Assembly (NCBI GenBank): GCA_036023115.1
Contig: JAYKKT010000055.1
Coordinates: 8,949,001 to 9,013,000, forward strand
Length of the DNA stretch: 64,000 bases
Source: Brasenia schreberi
Lineage: Eukaryota; Streptophyta; Magnoliopsida; Nymphaeales; Cabombaceae
Direction: 5' to 3'
Under the pieces are notes generated by a model. It ran no database searches. It was not told the origin of the DNA and was given only the letters and a program-made list of their open reading frames with translations. The position numbers were made by a program, and so were the translations under genes. Positions 11,999 through 22,619 of this stretch are shown here, piece after piece; positions within the stretch are counted from its first letter, which is position 1, and each line of letters begins with the position of its first letter.

Positions 11999-13535
11999 GT
12001 AATCATCCAAAAAAATTTATGTTAAGGACTTGTGTCTATTTGGGGAGGTAGCTCATCTACATATAAAATCTCGAGGCATTCCTCTCGAGGAGGATAACTC
12101 TCTTATATATATATGTGATCATAACCCCTTGTCTGCCTGCATAATTTTATAGATATTTAATCCACCGTAAGAGTGATTTACATACTCATATCATTGCATA
12201 TAAAACTTGGATTCTAGTGTTCCTCTTATGACTTCATGATTTAGTTTAGAGGAAATCCAACAATCAAAAAAGGGGAGAAGAGATGATAATATAATTAAGA
12301 ATAGAGGAGATGAGAGAGTATAAGATATGACTTATATTTGGATAGAAGAAACTAAATCTCAAATAAGTTAGAGGGCCTCTTACTGATAATCCTTGGCATT
12401 AATTTGCATCACTACTTATTAATTATTATAATGAATTGGAGACCATGGCTCCCAAATATTACAAATGAAATGATATTGAATTGAGGAAAAGGAAACAAGG
12501 AGACGAGGAAGAACCTGACCAACCAACAACTTGGACTTCTTGGGCGACTTCTCCTTGGACGATGGCTAAGCGAGTTGGCCTCCTTTTTCACCCTCTTCTC
12601 TCTCTCTCTCTCTCTTTCCTCTCTCTTTGCTGGAACTCTTCTCTCAATTTTTCCTTCCTTCAAACCCAACCTAAGGGCTTGTTTTTATAGAGTTTCTTGG
12701 AAATCCTCTAGAAAAGAAATATGCCTTGCCATCTCCCTAGAGGCTTCCACGAGTTGGGGTTGATACTTGTTTGGCCCAAAACTCAATCCAATCTAAGTTG
12801 TTGGTATGTCACATGAGTGGTCCATTGTCTTTGTCAAAGTTGGCCTTCAGTGTAGTCTTGCTACCAGCCTTGGCTCGACCTTGCCTTTGGTGCGGCCTAT
12901 CTTGACTAGGCACAACCCAACTCCCTTGATACAGCCGGCCTCCACTTAGACCTGGCTTGATCCATGGCTGGTCTTATGACCTATCTTTACTTTGGTTGAC
13001 TTAATCTTGATTCAGAGCCTTGGCTCGTCTACTTTGGCTTGATTTCATTCACCTTCTTTTTGGTTTGATCGAACTTGGTCCTCCTTGTCGTAGCCAAGCT
13101 TGTTCCTACCTTGGTTGAACTTGCTTTGGATGAACGGTCAACTCTTTTGATTTGATTTGAATTGGGCTCGGTTATGTGTAGACACCCCTTTCTTGACTTG
13201 ACTTTGGGGTTAGGTCATGTGCCCATCGTGACTTGGTATGGGCTAGTTGTATGTGTCGCACATCTTAAACTTGACTTGAGTTGGGTTTGCTTTGTGCGCG
13301 ACTCATCTTGGCTTGAGTTTGTTCAATCCAATTGCATTTGGGAGCACTATAGGTCCTAGATGTGCATCTCTATTTCCTTCGGATGAACCGCCTCTACTTT
13401 CTCATTTTGGTAAGGATGATTTTCCGCTTGCTTTAAAAACCATTTTAAAAACAACAAAACTTTGAAAAGAATTGAAATTGGAAAATTTTGTATTTGTGAG
13501 AAAATTTCATTTATAAAATTTTTCGAGTGTATACA
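11999..13535 (-). mobile_element. Gypsy G1 3' LTR, right part with its promoter
   Basis: Continuation of the G1 LTR after the solo-LTR insertion, matching G2 LTR sequence at 37,670-39,293 and 44,690-46,368. One example is the shared CTCGAGGAGGATAACT block. It holds a CT-rich stretch at about 12,595-12,650 and a minus-strand TATA box, TATAAAAA, at 12,682-12,689. The inner boundary at 13,535 (TGTATAC on the minus strand) is adjacent to a purine tract, AAAGAGAGGCATC, at 13,536-13,548. Together with 7807-8760 the LTR is about 2.5 kb. Confidence 0.85.
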
Positions 13536-14700
13536 GATGCCTCTCTTTGTCATTAATCAAAATTAGTTAGTTAATGGCAAAGAATAACACCCTTTTTCTT
13601 CTCACAATTTTCTTAAGAGTATGAATTTTTTTTCTTTTCTTGATAGAATCTTTTTCCTTGGATTATCATATTTTGATGGAGAGAGGACTTCTAGCCAAAG
13701 GGGATTTGACATGAATGACCATGTGTGAACAAAGTTATTATGGATGTGTATGAGGTGTGTGAGATGCAATGCATGAGTCTAGGGTGTTAGAGGCCTTCAC
13801 AAACTATTTTGGGAGCTTAGCGAGAACCCTTGAAGGCCAGATTCCCCAAGTGGGATGGCCTCCACATTGCTTTGCTTGATACCTTGGGTTTTGTAAAAAA
13901 TCATTTTAAAAAGGATGCCTCATTTTGTTTGAATCTAAAAGGACTTTAATCTCCTATATTTCTCATTACTTTGGTCTTAATTCCCTAGGTTTTTGTTAGA
14001 AAAGCTTAATAATATTTCTCACACTACAAGGTCTAATCCTCAAACAAAATGAGATCCAAATGGTAGTTCTATTCCTACTTTAGGATTATAATGACATACT
14101 TTTTCTCTTTTGGGATAAGTTGTAGGGAAATGGGAAGAGTTTCTCATAGTCATTTATGAAATGTCCGTGGTATAAGGAAAATAAGATTTTGAGCAAAATT
14201 GCTCTTTGTGTTTTGGTTTTTCTTTTTCTTTCTTTCATAAGGAGACCTCTATATTAGAGGTTTTATTTTTTTCCTTTTTCTTTTTTCATAAGAAGACCTT
14301 TATATTGGAGGTTTATTTTATTCCTTTTTTTATATTGATTTTTACCAATTTTTATTTAGAGAGAATGAGATGGAGAAACAACTTATCCCTAGATATTTGA
14401 TCTAATCAAGTGTACTCTATTTTATAACAGCATATACAATTTAAAAATATTTTGTTATTTTGAACTAGACCCTATCTTGTAAAATAAGGACTTATGAAAT
14501 GTTATTTAATGGTTTTAAAAATATTTCACTTTTCATAGAGCATCAATCCCTAGTTAAGAGGCCTATATTCAATTTGGTCCCTTCTTCAAGAAACTAAAGA
14601 AGATTCATTTTCAAAAATCATTTCAAAAAGAATTTGTCGTAAACACTAAACATAACATTTCTTTAAAGATTGGGTATTTATAGGGTCTACTAAGTTTTTT
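13536..14700 (-). mobile_element. Gypsy G1 3' untranslated internal region
   Basis: Non-coding internal sequence between the integrase end and the polypurine tract of G1. The block at about 13,780-13,890 recurs at 39,535-39,650 in G2, marking the shared 3' region of the family. No ORF is supported here. Confidence 0.65.
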
Positions 14701-15953
14701 CTCTTGGCATCAATTAGCCAATATGCATTATTTGTTGTTGCCCCTCTTACAACATAGGGACCTTCTCACTTGGACTGCCACTTTTCAAGAGGATGTGAGC
14801 CTTGTTGGTGTATGATTTTCAACACAAGATCACCAAGCCTTCATGTGTTTCTCATAATGTTGGGCTATCCTTTGTCGGTATATATGTGCATGATCCATGG
14901 TAAGGAGTCTCTTTTCATCAAGCAAGTCAAGCTCAGCAAGTCTAGCTTGTTGTAGGGTCTCTATAAGTAAATCGATGGCTATGGATATATGAAATGAATG
15001 CAACTTAGTATGAATAGGGAGTATGACATTTGTACCATAGACCAATTCAAAAGGTGTGGCATTTGTGGGAATGCAAATGGAAGTCCTATAAGCCTATAGT
15101 GCCTCATCTAACTTCTCATGCCATATCCTAGCATTTTCTAATATTTTCTCAACGATGCTTATGAGAGTTTTGTTTGTGGCTTCGGCTTTGCCATTGCCTT
15201 GAAAGTAGTAGGGAGATGAGAAGTGTTGTGTGATACCATAAGTCTTACACAACCTTTCCACCTTCTCATTTTTGAATGAGGTGTCATTATCCGACCCTAG
15301 GTCCTTTGGGACTCCAAATCGAAATAAGATGTTTTTCTTAATGAATGCCAATACATGTTGCCCTTGAATATTTGTCAAGGAAGTAGCTTCAACCCATTTA
15401 GAAAAATATTTAATGGCTCCTAAGATGAACCTATGTCCATTGGATGCTATGGGTTAAATTGGTTCAATGATGTCAAATGCCCACATGGTGAAGAGACATG
15501 GACTAATGATGGAATGTTAATGGTGTGTCCTTGCACTTGACGTTGATGACACTTTTTAATACGGTCATGACAATCTTGCTTGAGGGTGAACAAAAAATAA
15601 CCCGTCCTAAGCATTTTCATAGCCATTATGTTTGAATTGACATGACCTCTACATTCTTCATCGTGAAACTCATGTAAGATGGTTCTAGCCTTATAGTGGT
15701 CAACACATCGCAACAAGACACATGAGAAACTCTTTTTGTACAAAACCCTTCCCAAAACAACATATCGTGTTGAAATTTTTCGAATTGAAGCTTTATCTTT
15801 AAAAGAAGCAAATTCAAGAAATCCTCTATTTTCTAAAAAGTTTTTAATATCTTGAAACCAAGGAGTTTTTTCTTGATTTTGGTCATTTTGGCAAATCTCA
15901 AAATCTTGGATTGATGGAATGGGTAGGACGTAGGATCTCAATGGATCGAGCAT
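14700..15953 (-). pseudogene. Gypsy G1 integrase region
   Basis: In transcript order: the zinc-binding region at 15,953-15,447 (CVDHYKARTILHEFHDEECR, then CHDRIKKCHQRQVQGHTINI, the HHCC arrangement). Next is a core fragment at 15,378-15,094 with FRFGVPKDLGSDNDTSFKN, HFSSPYYFQGNGKAEATNKT and ILENARIWHEKLDEAL. A C-terminal part follows at 15,045-14,830 with YGTNVILPIHTK and DLLDEKRLLTMDHAHIYRQR. Integrase inserts the reverse-transcribed element into chromosomes. The frame is broken by several stops and frameshifts, and the first catalytic Asp region is not clearly preserved. The order RNase H then integrase is typical of Ty3/gypsy. Confidence 0.88.
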
Positions 15954-16075
15954 CTAGGGTGGGGTCGATCCTTAGAGATGATCCCAAAGAGGAGAGGGAA
16001 TCAGCCATGGCATTATCCTCTCTACTAATATGTGTGTGTTATGATTTGAATGAGTCGACCAATTTGTTGGCCAAC

Positions 16076-16342
16076 TCAGTATGGGATCAATTTTTCATTC
16101 TTGACTTGCCAGATTTTCGAAACTTGGTTTATAACAAGCATTGAATCTCCAAAGACTTCAATATATGATGCCCCTAGTTTTTGCAAAAATTTTAAGCATT
16201 GTACGAGTGTCTCATATTCAGTCATATTATTGAAGTAAGGAAAATCTAGGTGAAATGACATTGGGATTTCTTCCTTTTCAAGGGATATGACATGATGCCT
16301 ACCCCTGCCCATTGCTGATTTCTTGCCCCATCGCAATGCCCA
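16076..16342 (-). pseudogene. Gypsy G1 RNase H, C-terminal half
   Basis: The minus-strand frame reads ALRWGKKSAMGRGRHH, EEIPMSFHLDFPYFNNMTEY, ETLVQCLKFLQKLGASYIEV and FGDSMLVINQVSKIWQVKNE. This is the second RNase H-like domain of plant Ty3 elements, including the expected TEYE and FGDS positions. It starts abruptly at about 16,342, where PPR sequence begins. The missing N-terminal half is at 22,279-22,618 on the opposite strand, which fits an inversion breakpoint here. Confidence 0.85.
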
Positions 16343-16945
16343 AGCTAGAAAGCTCCCATATTGCAACATGGTGAGATAACTGCAACGATTGTGACCTCTG
16401 TGGGTGCAGCAACACCAGTTAACTGCATATCATGAAAGAGATGTAGAGTTCGAATCGGGTGATCGAGAACGTAACCTGTTATCATTGACGTCCAAGAGAC
16501 TGCATTTCTTTCGGGCATTTGATCGAAAAAGAAACAAAGCAGCGTCCATATCCTTACATCTAACATAACCATCAATCAAGCTAGTCCAAGACACTACGTT
16601 TTGCATTGGCATCTTGCTAAATATAATACGAGCCGTATCCATCTTCCCGTTTCTACTGTACATATCGATCAAAGCATTATATATAAACACATCTACATTA
16701 ACACCAAATCAGTGAATCATTCCATGGATCATCTTTCCACAGCCCAAATCTCTGATGCGCCCGCAGGATGAGAGCACGCTAACAATCGTAAACTTGTCCG
16801 GTTTCATGCCAGAAAGAAGCATCTGGAGAAAAAACTGGAAACCCAACTCATGCCGATTGTTGGAGATGCAGCTAGAGAACATGCAAGTCGATGAGATCAA
16901 ATCTGTGAAAGGGAAGGAACTTTCTGGCGATTCTCAGCCCTCTAT
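16343..16945 (-). pseudogene. PPR protein gene, 5' half (inverted, broken)
   Basis: Pentatricopeptide repeat proteins bind organellar RNA for editing, splicing or stability. The minus strand encodes typical PLS-class repeats: NNRHELGFQFFLQMLLSGMK, PDKFTIVSVLSSCGRIRDLG, VFIYNALIDMYSRNGKMDTA, NVVSWTSLIDGYV, ERNAVSWTSMITGYV and EVTIVAVISPCCNMGAF. Damage includes a TGA after MIHGMIH (about 16,708), an extra T in a T-run near 16,526-16,530 shifting the frame, and TAG where Glu is expected after NMGAF. The start codon is not visible; upstream sequence at about 16,950 has a stop. It ends at the breakpoint near 16,340. The matching 3' half is at 22,620-23,381. Confidence 0.87.
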
Positions 16946-16984
16946 CTCCTCACAGTACATCTGATGTATCGATTGAACGGCTTG

Positions 16985-17175
16985 GGAAGGCTTTTCGAGA
17001 GCCAGCTAAGTCAAGAAACTTTGTGTTAAATGCGCGCAAGGCGTTAGCCCAGCTGGCAGGACTCTAGACTCGCGTGATGGGGCTGGCAGGACTATGGACT
17101 AGCGTGATGGGTGGCTGCGAGCTCCACACCGGCGTACACCCCTTTTACTACCTACACGTCTTTTTTTTTAATACC
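16985..17175 (+). repeat. SINE-like segment with an internal ~32-bp tandem repeat
   Basis: GC-richer than its neighbours. It contains GCGTTAGCCCAGCTGG, which resembles a tRNA-type internal promoter A box, then two imperfect copies of GCTGGCAGGACTCTAGACTC and following bases in tandem (about 17,050-17,110), and ends in a T-run at about 17,161. A tRNA-derived SINE is possible. The B box is not clear and no flanking duplication was found. Confidence 0.3.
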
Positions 17176-18084
17176 AAAATTACTCTAAAGCACTTTCTCT
17201 ATTCTCATCTCTTTTTTCTAAAAATTCTAAAAAGGCTGTCTTTCTGTCGTTAGATCTTTTTACTTCAACAACCAATATTTCATTTATTTTTAACATTATT
17301 ACCTTTTTTGTAGCTTGATAATGCATACTCTTACGAATCTCATCAAAAAAAAGAAAGAAAGAAGAAAAATAAGAATAAAAATTAAGAATAAAAAAATAAA
17401 ATAAAAGTGAAATTAATAAAAAGAAAAAGAAAAAGAACAACAACAATAAGAATAAAAAACAAAAGAAGAAGAAACTCCAAATTAAAAAACATATAAAAAG
17501 AATAAGAAAATAAAAAATAATATCAAGTTTTCTACTCAAGACGTGGCACAAGCATTGCCCAACAAGGGAAATGCATCTCGGTTGCATTCCTAACCAATAA
17601 AGAGACGTGGCTCAGCCACGTCTCTTACGAATAAAGAGACGTGACTGAGGCATGTCTCGCTCGTTAGGGAGGCATGCATGTATCGTGTCTCAAGTTAGGA
17701 ACTTAATGTCATTTTTTTTGTTTTAATTCTAATAAAAAATAAAATCAATAAATCAAATAAATGACAAAAAAATACATCAAATCAATGAAATACTCTACCA
17801 AAAAATTTGAAACCTTCTTTGAATCAATCATCTTCTCTCTTTTTCTCTTTTTTCTTTGCTTTTCGATTGGATTCGAAGTACTTGGTTCAATATTGTACAT
17901 TGGATTGAGCTTCAAGTAATAGGTCAGCAAAAAAATGATGTAGAATAGTTGACACTAAAAAAAGAACCCGTAAGAGAGATTCATATGATCAAGGACATCG
18001 AGATAATTTTTAGACTTTAGCAAAGACAAAATTGGAATCACACTAAAAAGAGAGATGTGGATAGTAAAAAGGATTTGCGTGTAT
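17176..18084. other. AT-rich non-coding stretch with a hairpin
   Basis: Long A- and T-rich tracts (17,335-17,520) give spurious phenylalanine-rich frames on the minus strand. A near-perfect palindrome, AGAGACGTGGCT and its complement with a one-base loop, lies at 17,601-17,625, followed by related AGAGACGTGACT text at 17,635. No gene is recognised. It lies upstream of the PPR 5' half on that gene's strand. Confidence 0.5.
17601..17625. repeat. 12-bp-arm palindrome containing GACGTGGC
   Basis: AGAGACGTGGCT at 17,601-17,612 is followed after one base by its reverse complement at 17,614-17,625. A partial further copy follows at 17,635-17,646. GACGTGGC resembles ACGT-core plant bZIP sites, but nothing else shows a regulatory role. 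Confidence 0.8.
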
Positions 18085-18169
18085 CAATTATATTCGATAA
18101 TTGAGGTGTACATACCCGACTTCTGCTTGCTCAATATGAAGATGATATCCTTAAAGAGTATGTCATTTA
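18085..18169 (+). pseudogene. Gypsy G1 RNase H fragment, upstream of LINE B
   Basis: The plus strand encodes LLLAQYEDDILKEYVIY, the start of a Ty3/gypsy RNase H domain. Its reading continues directly after LINE B at 22,279 (YISKTLLVYES). It is therefore one fragment interrupted by LINE B, whose target-site duplication ends at 18,169. Confidence 0.8.
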
Positions 18170-18291
18170 CTAAAAAAAAACAACAACTAAGCCTTTTCCC
18201 ATACTAGACGGGGTCGGCTACATGGATTCTTTGTTTCCACTGATCCTATCGTGTGCCATGTTAGCAGTTAACTCACAATAAGCTAGATCAT

Positions 18292-20219
18292 TCTTTATTG
18301 TTTCTTTCCAACACTTTTGTGGTCATCCTCTACCTCTTTTAATACTTTCCAAATTTAGTTTTTCATACCTTCTTACAGGTTTTTCTTTTGGTGCCATTCC
18401 TAATTTGTTTCTAATAACTCCATTATGTATACAGTCTTTTCTTTTATGACCACTCGTCCATTTCTGTTACAGACATCTTTTGTACATGTTGATGATTAAC
18501 TGCCCAACACTCAGAACCATAAAACATGGCAAGCCTAATTGTTGCTCTATAATATTTACCTTTTAACTTTAATGGTATCTTCTTATCACAAAGAATATCT
18601 GATGCTCCTCTCCATTTTAACCAACCAGCATTAATTCTATGTGTAACATCTCCATCAATTCTTCCATCACTTTGAAAAATTGACCCTAGGTATTTAAAAC
18701 TTTCCTTTTGGAGAATGCAATGTGTGCCAATTTTAATTTCTATGTCCTCTAAAGTAGCCAAATGATCAAACTTACATTCCATATATTCTGTCTTTGTTCT
18801 ACTAAGTCGGAGGCCTTTGTTTTCTAATGTTTCTCTCCATAGTTCCAATTTTCTATTAACTTTTTCCTTAGACTCCTCCACTAATACAATGTCATCTGCA
18901 AATAACATACACCAAGGTACTTCATCTTGAATATGTTTTGTTAACTCATCTATCACCATTATAAATAAGTATGGACTTAAAGTTGATCCTTGATGTAACC
19001 CAATATTAACTTCAAAGAAGTCTGTCGTTCCTTCATGAGTCCTCACACATGTTTTTGCACCATCATACATGTCTCTTACAAGGTTAATATTTGTCAATGG
19101 GATACCTCTTTTTTCCAAAGTTCTCCAAAGAACCTCCCTCGGTACCCTATCATAAGCTTTTTCTAGATCAATAAATATCATGTGAAGGTCTTTCTTTTTT
19201 GTTCTAAAATGTTTCATAAGATGTCTCAAAAGGTGAATTGCTTCAATAGTAGATCATCCATCTTTATTGTTTCTTTCCAACACTTTTGTGGTCATCCTCT
19301 ACCTCTTTTAATACTTTCCAAATTTAGTTTTTCATACCTTCTTACAGGTTTTTCTTTTGGTGCCATTCCTAATTTGTTTCTAATAACTCCATTATGTATA
19401 CAGTCTTTTCTTTTATGACCACTCGTCCATTTCTGTTACAGACATCTTTTGTACATGTTGATGATTAACTGCCCAACACTCAGAACCATAAAACATGGCA
19501 AGCCTAATTGTTGCTCTATAATATTTACCTTTTAACTTTAATGGTATCTTCTTATCACAAAGAATATCTGATGCTCCTCTCCATTTTAACCAACCAGCAT
19601 TAATTCTATGCATAACATCTCCATCAATTCTTCCAACACTCTGAAAAATTGACCGTAGGTATTTAAAACTTTTCTTTTGGGGGATGCAATGTGTGCTAAT
19701 TTTAATTTCTATGTCCTCTGAGGTAACCAAATGATAAAATTTATATTCTATATATTTTGTCTTTGTTCTACTAAGTCAAAGGCCTTTGCTTTCTAATCTT
19801 TCTCTCCATAGTTCTAATTTTCTATTAACTTTTTCCTTAGACTCCTCCACTAATACAATGTCATTTGCAAATAACATACACCAAGGTACTTCATCTTAAA
19901 TATGTTTTGTTAATTCATCAATCACCATTATAAGTATGTATGGACTTAAAGTTGATCCTTGATGTAACCCAATATTAACTTCAAAGAAGTCTGTCATTCC
20001 TTCATGAGTCCTCACACATGTTTTTGCACCATCATATATGTCTCTTATAAGGTTAATATTTGTCAATGGGATACCTCTTTTTTCCAAAGTTCTCCAAAGA
20101 ACCTCCCTCGGTACCTTATCATAAGCTTTTTCTAGATCAATAAATATCATGTGAAGGTCTTTCTTTTTTGTTCTAAAATGTTTCATAAGATGTCTCAAAA
20201 GGTGAATTGCTTCAATAGT
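18292..20219 (-). repeat. 969-bp tandem duplication within LINE B
   Basis: The segment 18,292-19,250 repeats at 19,261-20,219 with a constant offset of 969 and no net indel along its length. The junction near 19,251-19,260 joins AGATCA motifs, so short homology may have mediated it. The copies differ by scattered substitutions, a few percent by eye, so the event is not brand new. Confidence 0.93.
18444..19229 (-). pseudogene. LINE B reverse transcriptase, first duplicate
   Basis: Open frame of 261 codons with [60 protein letters not shown] and [19 protein letters not shown]. It covers RT palm motifs onward and keeps the FADD box. It ends early at VTEMDEWS because of the deletion shared with the second duplicate. 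The second copy (19,413-20,234) is more damaged, with a stop near 19,900. Confidence 0.85.
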
Positions 20220-20297
20220 AGATCTGCCTGACATGAATCCAAATTGGTTCTCTGTTGTACTTGATACTTGTCTTAACCTACGTTCGATAATTCTTTC

Positions 20298-21071
20298 TCA
20301 TAATTTCATAGTATGACTCATTAACTTGATACCTCGATAATTCTCACAATTTTGAATGTTTCCCTTGTTCTTATATATGGGTATAAGTGTACTTGCTCTC
20401 CATTCCTCGGGCATCTTTTGGTTTTTCCATATTTCATTAAATAGTCTTGTGAGCCAAGTGATTCCTATTTCTACTAGTATTTTCCAAACTTCTATAGGAA
20501 TATTATCTGGTCCTACCGATTTACCATTCTTCATATGTTTAAGAGCCTTTTTGACTTCATTCTTTTGAATACGTCGGTAGAAATTGTGGTTTATATACTT
20601 TTCTGACTTGGCTAAATCTCCTAAACTAATATTAACATCTTTATTTTCATTAAAAAGATTATAAAAATAGTTTTTCCATCTATTTCTTATATCATCATTT
20701 GCCACTAGAATTTTTTCATCCTCGTCTTTTATGCATCTAACATAATTAAGATCTTTAGTTTTCTTATCTCTAGCCTTAGCTATCCTAAAAATATCTCTTT
20801 CACCCTCTTTTGAGTTGAGTTTTTTATATAAGTCCTCCCAAATCTTAGCTTTTGCTTCACTAACGGTCTTTTTCGCTTCCTTCTTTGCTTTCTTATAAGC
20901 TTCTAAAGTTTCATTAGTTTTCTTAGCATAATGTAATTTGTAACATGCCCTCTTTGCCTTGATTTTATTTTGTACTACTTCACTCCACCACCAAGCTTCT
21001 TTTTGTGCCGGTACACCTCCCTTAGATACTCCTAACACATCTTTCGCCACTTTCCTAATATGTATAACCAT
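20298..21071 (-). pseudogene. LINE B central ORF piece, endonuclease-RT linker
   Basis: Open 257-codon frame matching LINE A aa ~305-560. It carries [20 protein letters not shown], the lysine-rich linker, [17 protein letters not shown] and [14 protein letters not shown]. The upstream endonuclease part is split into smaller pieces at 21,078-21,302 and 21,527-21,787 by stops and frameshifts. Confidence 0.82.
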
Positions 21072-22278
21072 ATTGTTCTACATATCACAGGGTGTGCCAA
21101 CATAATTCCAAACATCTCCTTGAAGGACTTTCTGATTAAATATATCTTCTTTCTCACTTTTGAGGTTCCACCATTTAGTTCGAATAGCTCGATGCACTCT
21201 TTTCTTCTTTGTCCATTTTTTTATTTGTAAATCCATAACTAAAAGTCGATGTTGGGTGGTTAAGCTTTCTCCTCGAATTACCTTGCAATCTTTACAACAC
21301 ACTCTATCTTTTTTTCTACAAATAAAGTAATCAATTTGTGTTTGTGATAAGCCACTCTTATAAGTAATTAAATGTTCATCTCATTTTTTGAAGATTGTAT
21401 TGACTATAAAGAGATCAAATTCCATAGCAAAATTTAAAATCTCCCTACCTTCTTCATTTATATCCCCAAAACCAAAGTTTCCATGAATCCCTTGATATCC
21501 TAATGCCTTTTTACCGATATGTTTGGCTAATGCCTCTTTATACTATCTTCTAGTCCTACTTGGGGTGCATAAACTATATTCAAAACCTCTGCTCCTAATA
21601 CTAATTTCAACGTCATGATTCGGTCACTATATCGTTGTATGTCTACTTTACTATCGTTTAAATCTTTATTTATGATAATACCAACTCCATTTCGAGCCTT
21701 TTCTTTACCTGGGTACCATAATTTAAAACCTGTATCCTCTATCTCCTTTGCTCTTTTTCTCCAACCCATTTTGTCTCTTGTAAACATAGAATATGAATCT
21801 TTCTTCGAATCATAGTATCTACCACCTCCATTAGCTTACCGGATAATCTTTTGATATTCTAAGAACCAATACGAATCTTATTATCTAGGACTAGCTTCCT
21901 TGCCCCCCGCATCCGTCCATATTAAAAATGCGAAGACCCTCTCTGAAAATTATTCACTACATTCGAGCGGTAATATAACGGGACTAACTTCTTTACCCAC
22001 ACCCATCCATGATATGGGAACTCTCTCTTCAATTGAATCGGGCGAAAATATAGTGGCCCTTGCTTACTTATTACTGCATTCAGGCTCTGCAGCACGTCGC
22101 TAAGCGGGAACGTCCCAAAGCAATGCTCATAATTTTTATAATCCATATTATAAAAGTCTGACGAAGTTTTACGCTGGTTATCGAAAACCTAAAATAACCC
22201 TCTTCCTTTATCCGGGCTTGGGACCGGTAATGCAAGGGTGATCCCTTACATGGGTGGAGTTAAAGAGTATATCATTTA

Positions 22279-22618
22279 ATATATTTCAAAAACTCTATTG
22301 GTATATGAAAGTAATTATCAAGCCAGGGAGAAAACATGTTTGGCCTTGGTACGAGCATGTCAAAAATTTAGCCACTATTTCTTGAATTATTGTCTAAACT
22401 TTATTGTATTAAGCATCTTTTCGAAAAACATATCCTAACGGGTAATCTAGGCAAATGATAGCTCCTTTTCATGGAATATGACTTGAAATTTATCATCAAA
22501 TTTTCATTAAGGGTCAAGCCCTAGCCTATGAAATGCCCAATGAGGGTGTATTGACAAACGGATGGGACTACCATGTGTTATCTTATTGTTTTAATGAGAA
22601 AAGTATGGAAGATGTATA
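22279..22618 (+). pseudogene. Gypsy G1 RNase H, N-terminal half (inverted)
   Basis: Frame pieces on the plus strand read YISKTLLVYES, then KTCLALVRACQKFSHYFLNY, IKGQALAYEMPNEGVLTN and SYCFNEKSMEDV. These are the standard RNase H and tether sequence of plant Ty3 elements (compare ...KTCLALVWA... and IKGQALA). The piece stops near 22,618, where PPR sequence starts. It is the exact complement in content of the minus-strand half that begins at 16,342. Confidence 0.82.
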
Positions 22619-22619
22619 C

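Larger units (their letters stand above)
18170..22259 (-). mobile_element. LINE B, full-length RTE-type element with internal duplication
   Basis: Same family as LINE A, on the minus strand, complete from the (CAA)n tail complement at 18,170 to the 5' end at 22,259. It is bracketed by a 19-bp target-site duplication with one mismatch (TTAAAGAGTATGTCATTTA at 18,151-18,169 and TTAAAGAGTATATCATTTA at 22,260-22,278). It is about 0.8 kb longer than LINE A because 969 bp of its 3' part occurs twice in tandem. Two small deletions relative to LINE A, in the region encoding [12 protein letters not shown] and after VTEM, are present in both copies, so they predate the duplication. Endonuclease and RT frames are broken in many places. 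It lies within the G1 RNase H fragment. Confidence 0.93.

Noticed and set aside
12412..12763. Serine/leucine-rich ORFs in the CT-rich tract
   Set aside because: They lie in the LTR leader region with TCTCTC repeats, recur in the G2 LTRs and shift frame between copies.
17180..17587. A 135-codon minus-strand frame rich in Phe and Leu
   Set aside because: It is the translation of A-rich homopolymer tracts and has no domain; low complexity explains it.
22533..22619. Start codon at 22,533 as the true PPR start
   Set aside because: The residues before about 22,620 match gypsy RNase H tether sequence, so the ATG belongs to the transposon side of the breakpoint.
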